Source: JAEUIX01 sp964611125
GTDB taxonomy: Bacteria > Planctomycetota > Phycisphaerae > Phycisphaerales > UBA1924
Reading direction: 5' to 3'
Length of the DNA stretch: 64,000 nt
Assembly: GCA_964611125.1 (NCBI GenBank)
Contig: CAZSZO010000016.1
Span: 12,634-76,633 of the forward strand
Positions 61,700 to 64,000 of the stretch are shown here, piece after piece. Numbering within the stretch: position 1 is the stretch's first letter; every line of letters begins with the position of its first letter. The position numbers and the translations under genes were made by a program. The notes under the pieces are model-generated. The model ran no database searches. It was not told the origin of the DNA and saw only the letters and a program-made list of their open reading frames with translations.

Positions 61700-63751
61700 T
61701 CATCGCAGCGACTCGGTGATGGAGAGTTCGTGCAGGGGCAGGCTGGCCCGATCGAGGGCGTCCTTGGCGGCGTGGAAGGCGCGGGCGTCGACGGAGCGCC
61801 AGTCGCGCTCGGCGGCGTCGATGAACGAACCGAGGGCCGACATGGCCGCTTCCAGGGCCGCGCGGGCTGGGGCGGGGAGCTTGCCGGCGTGCTTGTCGAA
61901 CTGGCGGCCGACCCAGAGCAGGTCGAGGCGGCTGTTGGCGATGAGGTCGACGACGCGGTGGCGGGCCATGTCGTCGCGGGCGTGGGTCAGCGATTCGCGT
62001 TCGATCCGTTCGACTTCGTCGCGGCTGAGGCCGTGGTTGGGGATCACCTGGATCGCGGCGCGCTTGCCGCTCCGCTGCTCCACGGCGGAGACCGACAGAA
62101 TGCCGCTGGCGTCGACGGCGAACTCGACCCGCACCTGCGGGATGCCGGCGGGCATCGGCGGCAGGCCCGAGAGCTTGAAGCGGGCCAGCAGGCGGCAATC
62201 CGCCGCCATCTCGCGCTCGCCCTGATGGACGGCCAGCTCGATCCCCGTCTGGTTGTCGACGCTGGTTGAGAACATCTCGCTGGCGCGGGCGGGGGCGCTT
62301 GAGTTGCGCATGATGATCTTGGCCACGGCGCCGCCGACAGTCTCGATGCCCAGCGAGAGCGGGATCACGTCGAGCAGCAGGGCGTCGCGCGTGGCCCCGC
62401 TGAGCACCGCGGCCTGGAGCGCGGCCCCGAGCGCGACGACCTTGTCAGGATCGAGCGCGGTGTAGGGCTCAAGCCCGAAGAACTCGCCGACGCGCCGGCG
62501 CACCAGGGGGATCCGGGTGGAGCCGCCGACCATGACAACCGCGTCAACCTTGGCGTCGCCCAGGGCCCGCCGGGCGTCGCGCAGGGCCCGCTTGCAGCAG
62601 GCCAGCGTGCGGTCGACCAGCGGAGCGCTCATGGCTTCAAGCTCGCCGCGGGTGACGGTGCGTTCGTAGATGCGGGCGGGCCCTGCCGGCTGTGTCGGCG
62701 CGGGCCCGAGATCGATGCGAACCGGCGCCGAGTCGTGCTCAGAGAGCCGGAGCTTGGCCGACTCAGCGAGCTTGAGGAGGGCGGTCATGGTCGCGGGATC
62801 GGCCTGGAGGGGCGCCTTGGAATGGCCGGGGCCGGAGCCGAAGCGCTCGCCCAGCTCGCGGGTGAAGAGGTCGACCAGCAGGCGGTCGATGTCGTCGCCG
62901 CCGAGGTGGGTGTCGCCGGCGGTCGAGAGGACCTGGAAGAAATCGGCCTCGATGGGGGCGTCCGCGCCCGGGCGGGCGTCGGTAGATCCCGGCGCGGCCT
63001 CGGCGGGCGTCAGGCGGAGGATCGAGACGTCGAAGGTGCCCCCGCCGAAGTCATAGACGACGATGATGCGGGCCTGCTGGTGGGGGGAGGAGGTGTCGGT
63101 GGCGCCGGCCCGGCGGAGGCCGAGGCCGTAGGCGAGTGCCGCGGCGGTGGGCTCGTTGATGATGCGGACGACCTCGAGCCCGGCGAGGCGGCCGGCGTCG
63201 CGGGTGGCCTGGCGCTGGGCGTCGTCGAAGTAGGCGGGGACGGTGACGACGGCCTGATGGACATCGACGCCCAGCGCCAGCGAGGCCTGCTGTCGCAGGC
63301 GCGCGAGGACCAGGGCGGAGACCTCCTGCGGCGAGACGACCTTGCCCCAGGGGAGGCGGACGCGGGCGGTGCGGCCCTCGCCCTCGACAACTTCGTAAGG
63401 GAGGAACGGCGCGTCGGGTCCGGCGTCCTGCAGCGAGCGGCCCATGAGGCGTTTGACGCTGGCGACGGTCTGGCGCGGGTGCTGGACGCTGGTGTCCTTG
63501 GCCTCGTAGCCGACGATGGGCGGGCCATCGGGCTGGAAGCGGACGACGCTCGGGCAGAGCGGGCGGCCATCGGAGTCGGGGATGATGCGGGGCGCCGCGG
63601 CGTCGGCGCCGCCTGCGGCGGCCGGCGGCCAGTGGGCGACGGCGACGAGGCTGTAGGTGGTCCCGAGGTCGATCCCGAGGATGGGCGCGGGTGGCCCGGG
63701 TCGGGGCGTGGGGGCGGAGCTGGCGGTGGGCGGGCTCGCGCGGGAGTCCAT
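61700..63751 (-). CDS. Hsp70-family chaperone (HscA/DnaK-like)
   Basis: 683 residues. Nucleotide-binding domain: PILGIDLGTTYSLVAV, YFDDAQRQATRDAGRLAG, NEPTAAALAYGLG, VVYDFGGGTFDVSILRL and VVMVGGSTRIPLVRRRV. Substrate-binding domain with LSLGIETVGG. The lid is short and the C-terminal EEVD-like DnaK tail is absent, as in HscA, the Fe-S-cluster chaperone. A Pro-rich N-terminal tail precedes the fold. No Isc/Hsc partner gene is beside it. HscA versus a DnaK paralogue remains open. Confidence 0.9.
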   Translation of the reverse strand: MDSRASPPTASSAPTPRPGPPAPILGIDLGTTYSLVAVAHWPPAAAGGADAAAPRIIPDSDGRPLCPSVVRFQPDGPPIVGYEAKDTSVQHPRQTVASVKRLMGRSLQDAGPDAPFLPYEVVEGEGRTARVRLPWGKVVSPQEVSALVLARLRQQASLALGVDVHQAVVTVPAYFDDAQRQATRDAGRLAGLEVVRIINEPTAAALAYGLGLRRAGATDTSSPHQQARIIVVYDFGGGTFDVSILRLTPAEAAPGSTDARPGADAPIEADFFQVLSTAGDTHLGGDDIDRLLVDLFTRELGERFGSGPGHSKAPLQADPATMTALLKLAESAKLRLSEHDSAPVRIDLGPAPTQPAGPARIYERTVTRGELEAMSAPLVDRTLACCKRALRDARRALGDAKVDAVVMVGGSTRIPLVRRRVGEFFGLEPYTALDPDKVVALGAALQAAVLSGATRDALLLDVIPLSLGIETVGGAVAKIIMRNSSAPARASEMFSTSVDNQTGIELAVHQGEREMAADCRLLARFKLSGLPPMPAGIPQVRVEFAVDASGILSVSAVEQRSGKRAAIQVIPNHGLSRDEVERIERESLTHARDDMARHRVVDLIANSRLDLLWVGRQFDKHAGKLPAPARAALEAAMSALGSFIDAAERDWRSVDARAFHAAKDALDRASLPLHELSITESLR

Positions 63752-63798
63752 GCGGAGATGAAGATAGCGCGATGGTGTGAGGAAACCTACGATGGGGC

Positions 63799-64000
63799 GT
63801 GTTCACGATTCGCGTAGAAACGGTGTTCTCCGCCGCGCATGCACTGGTTATTCAGGGCGTGCGCGAGCCGCTGCACGGGCATGACTGGCGGGTGACGGTG
63901 CGGCTTGAGGGCCAGATTCTCGATGCAGACGGGCTGTTGTGGGATTTTCATGCGTTGCAGGCGGACCTTGAGGAGGAGGTCCGGCCGTTCCGAAATGTGA
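63799..64000 (+). CDS. PTPS-family (6-pyruvoyltetrahydropterin synthase-like) enzyme, 3' end cut
   Basis: Frame from GTG at 63799 (the only usable start after a stop at 63778-63780) to the window end, 67 codons. FSAAHALVIQG and PLHGHDWRVTV are the zinc-binding histidine motifs. Unlike queD at 27491, no Cys precedes HGH; the sequence is REPLHGH, with a Glu three residues before, as in a distinct PTPS subgroup. The catalytic Asp-His pair and Glu lie outside the window. Confidence 0.75.
   Translation, partial: MFTIRVETVFSAAHALVIQGVREPLHGHDWRVTVRLEGQILDADGLLWDFHALQADLEEEVRPFRNV

Overview
The window is very GC-rich and reads as chromosome of a planctomycete, most likely class Phycisphaerae. The reasons are: secreted proteins that end in the duplicated EF-hand tag PADFNGD..DPDDLSDYI..FF.GC (GC-type dockerin); an ECF-type sigma factor of the planctomycete kinase-linked kind directly in front of a giant Ser/Thr kinase; low-complexity Gly/Pro inserts inside ordinary enzymes; and mostly single genes or short pairs rather than long operons. 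No rRNA, tRNA, CRISPR array, transposase or prophage gene was seen.

Layout. 1-5.6 kb: housekeeping and metabolic genes (partial MOSC protein, DinB-like protein, aldo/keto reductase, FAH-family enzyme, FliN-like protein, fabF-acpP). 5.7-7.85 kb: a sigma-54 activator gene, a divergent intergenic region with a canonical -24/-12 promoter and paired palindromes, and a strong Rho-independent terminator about 300 nt downstream with no convincing ORF between them, which is a candidate sigma-54-dependent regulatory RNA. 8.2-13.1 kb: a YtpQ-like protein, a DUF1272-GNAT fusion, an ATP-grasp protein and a DUF1963 protein, with decayed duplicates (a dockerin tail, a GNAT 3' fragment and a repeated ~105-bp segment). 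13.2-16.8 kb: three secreted-protein genes on the minus strand. 17.1-24.1 kb: ECF sigma factor, giant membrane-spanning Ser/Thr kinase with beta-propeller and TPR-like tail, and a convergent GAF-SpoIIE phosphatase. This looks like a phosphorylation-signalling locus.

24.2-36 kb: a cytoplasmic GH35-like beta-galactosidase, queD, an ilvE-like aminotransferase with a basic N-terminal tail, a PadR regulator with its own palindromic operators, an AhpD-like protein, a lipoprotein of the terpene-cyclase/prenyltransferase repeat type, two glycosyltransferases separated by a long inverted-repeat element, an isolated atpG and a UbiA-family prenyltransferase. 36-46 kb: an ELWxxDGT-repeat dockerin protein, lipoproteins, a xylose-isomerase-like enzyme, a class IV aminotransferase, and a LuxR-type regulator preceded by four phased direct repeats next to a lower-GC patch. 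46-51 kb: a 1456-residue secreted protein with a C-type lectin domain and a GC dockerin, and sixA.

51-64 kb: a DASS transporter, a DUF167-HAD pair, a second aldo/keto reductase, secreted, lipo- and small proteins, a PAS-LuxR regulator divergent from a self-contained small-protein transcription unit (promoter, strong Shine-Dalgarno, 74 codons, terminator), SpoVR, an HscA/DnaK-like Hsp70, and the start of a second PTPS-family enzyme cut by the window edge.

All calls come from reading the sequence and from family knowledge. No database search was run.
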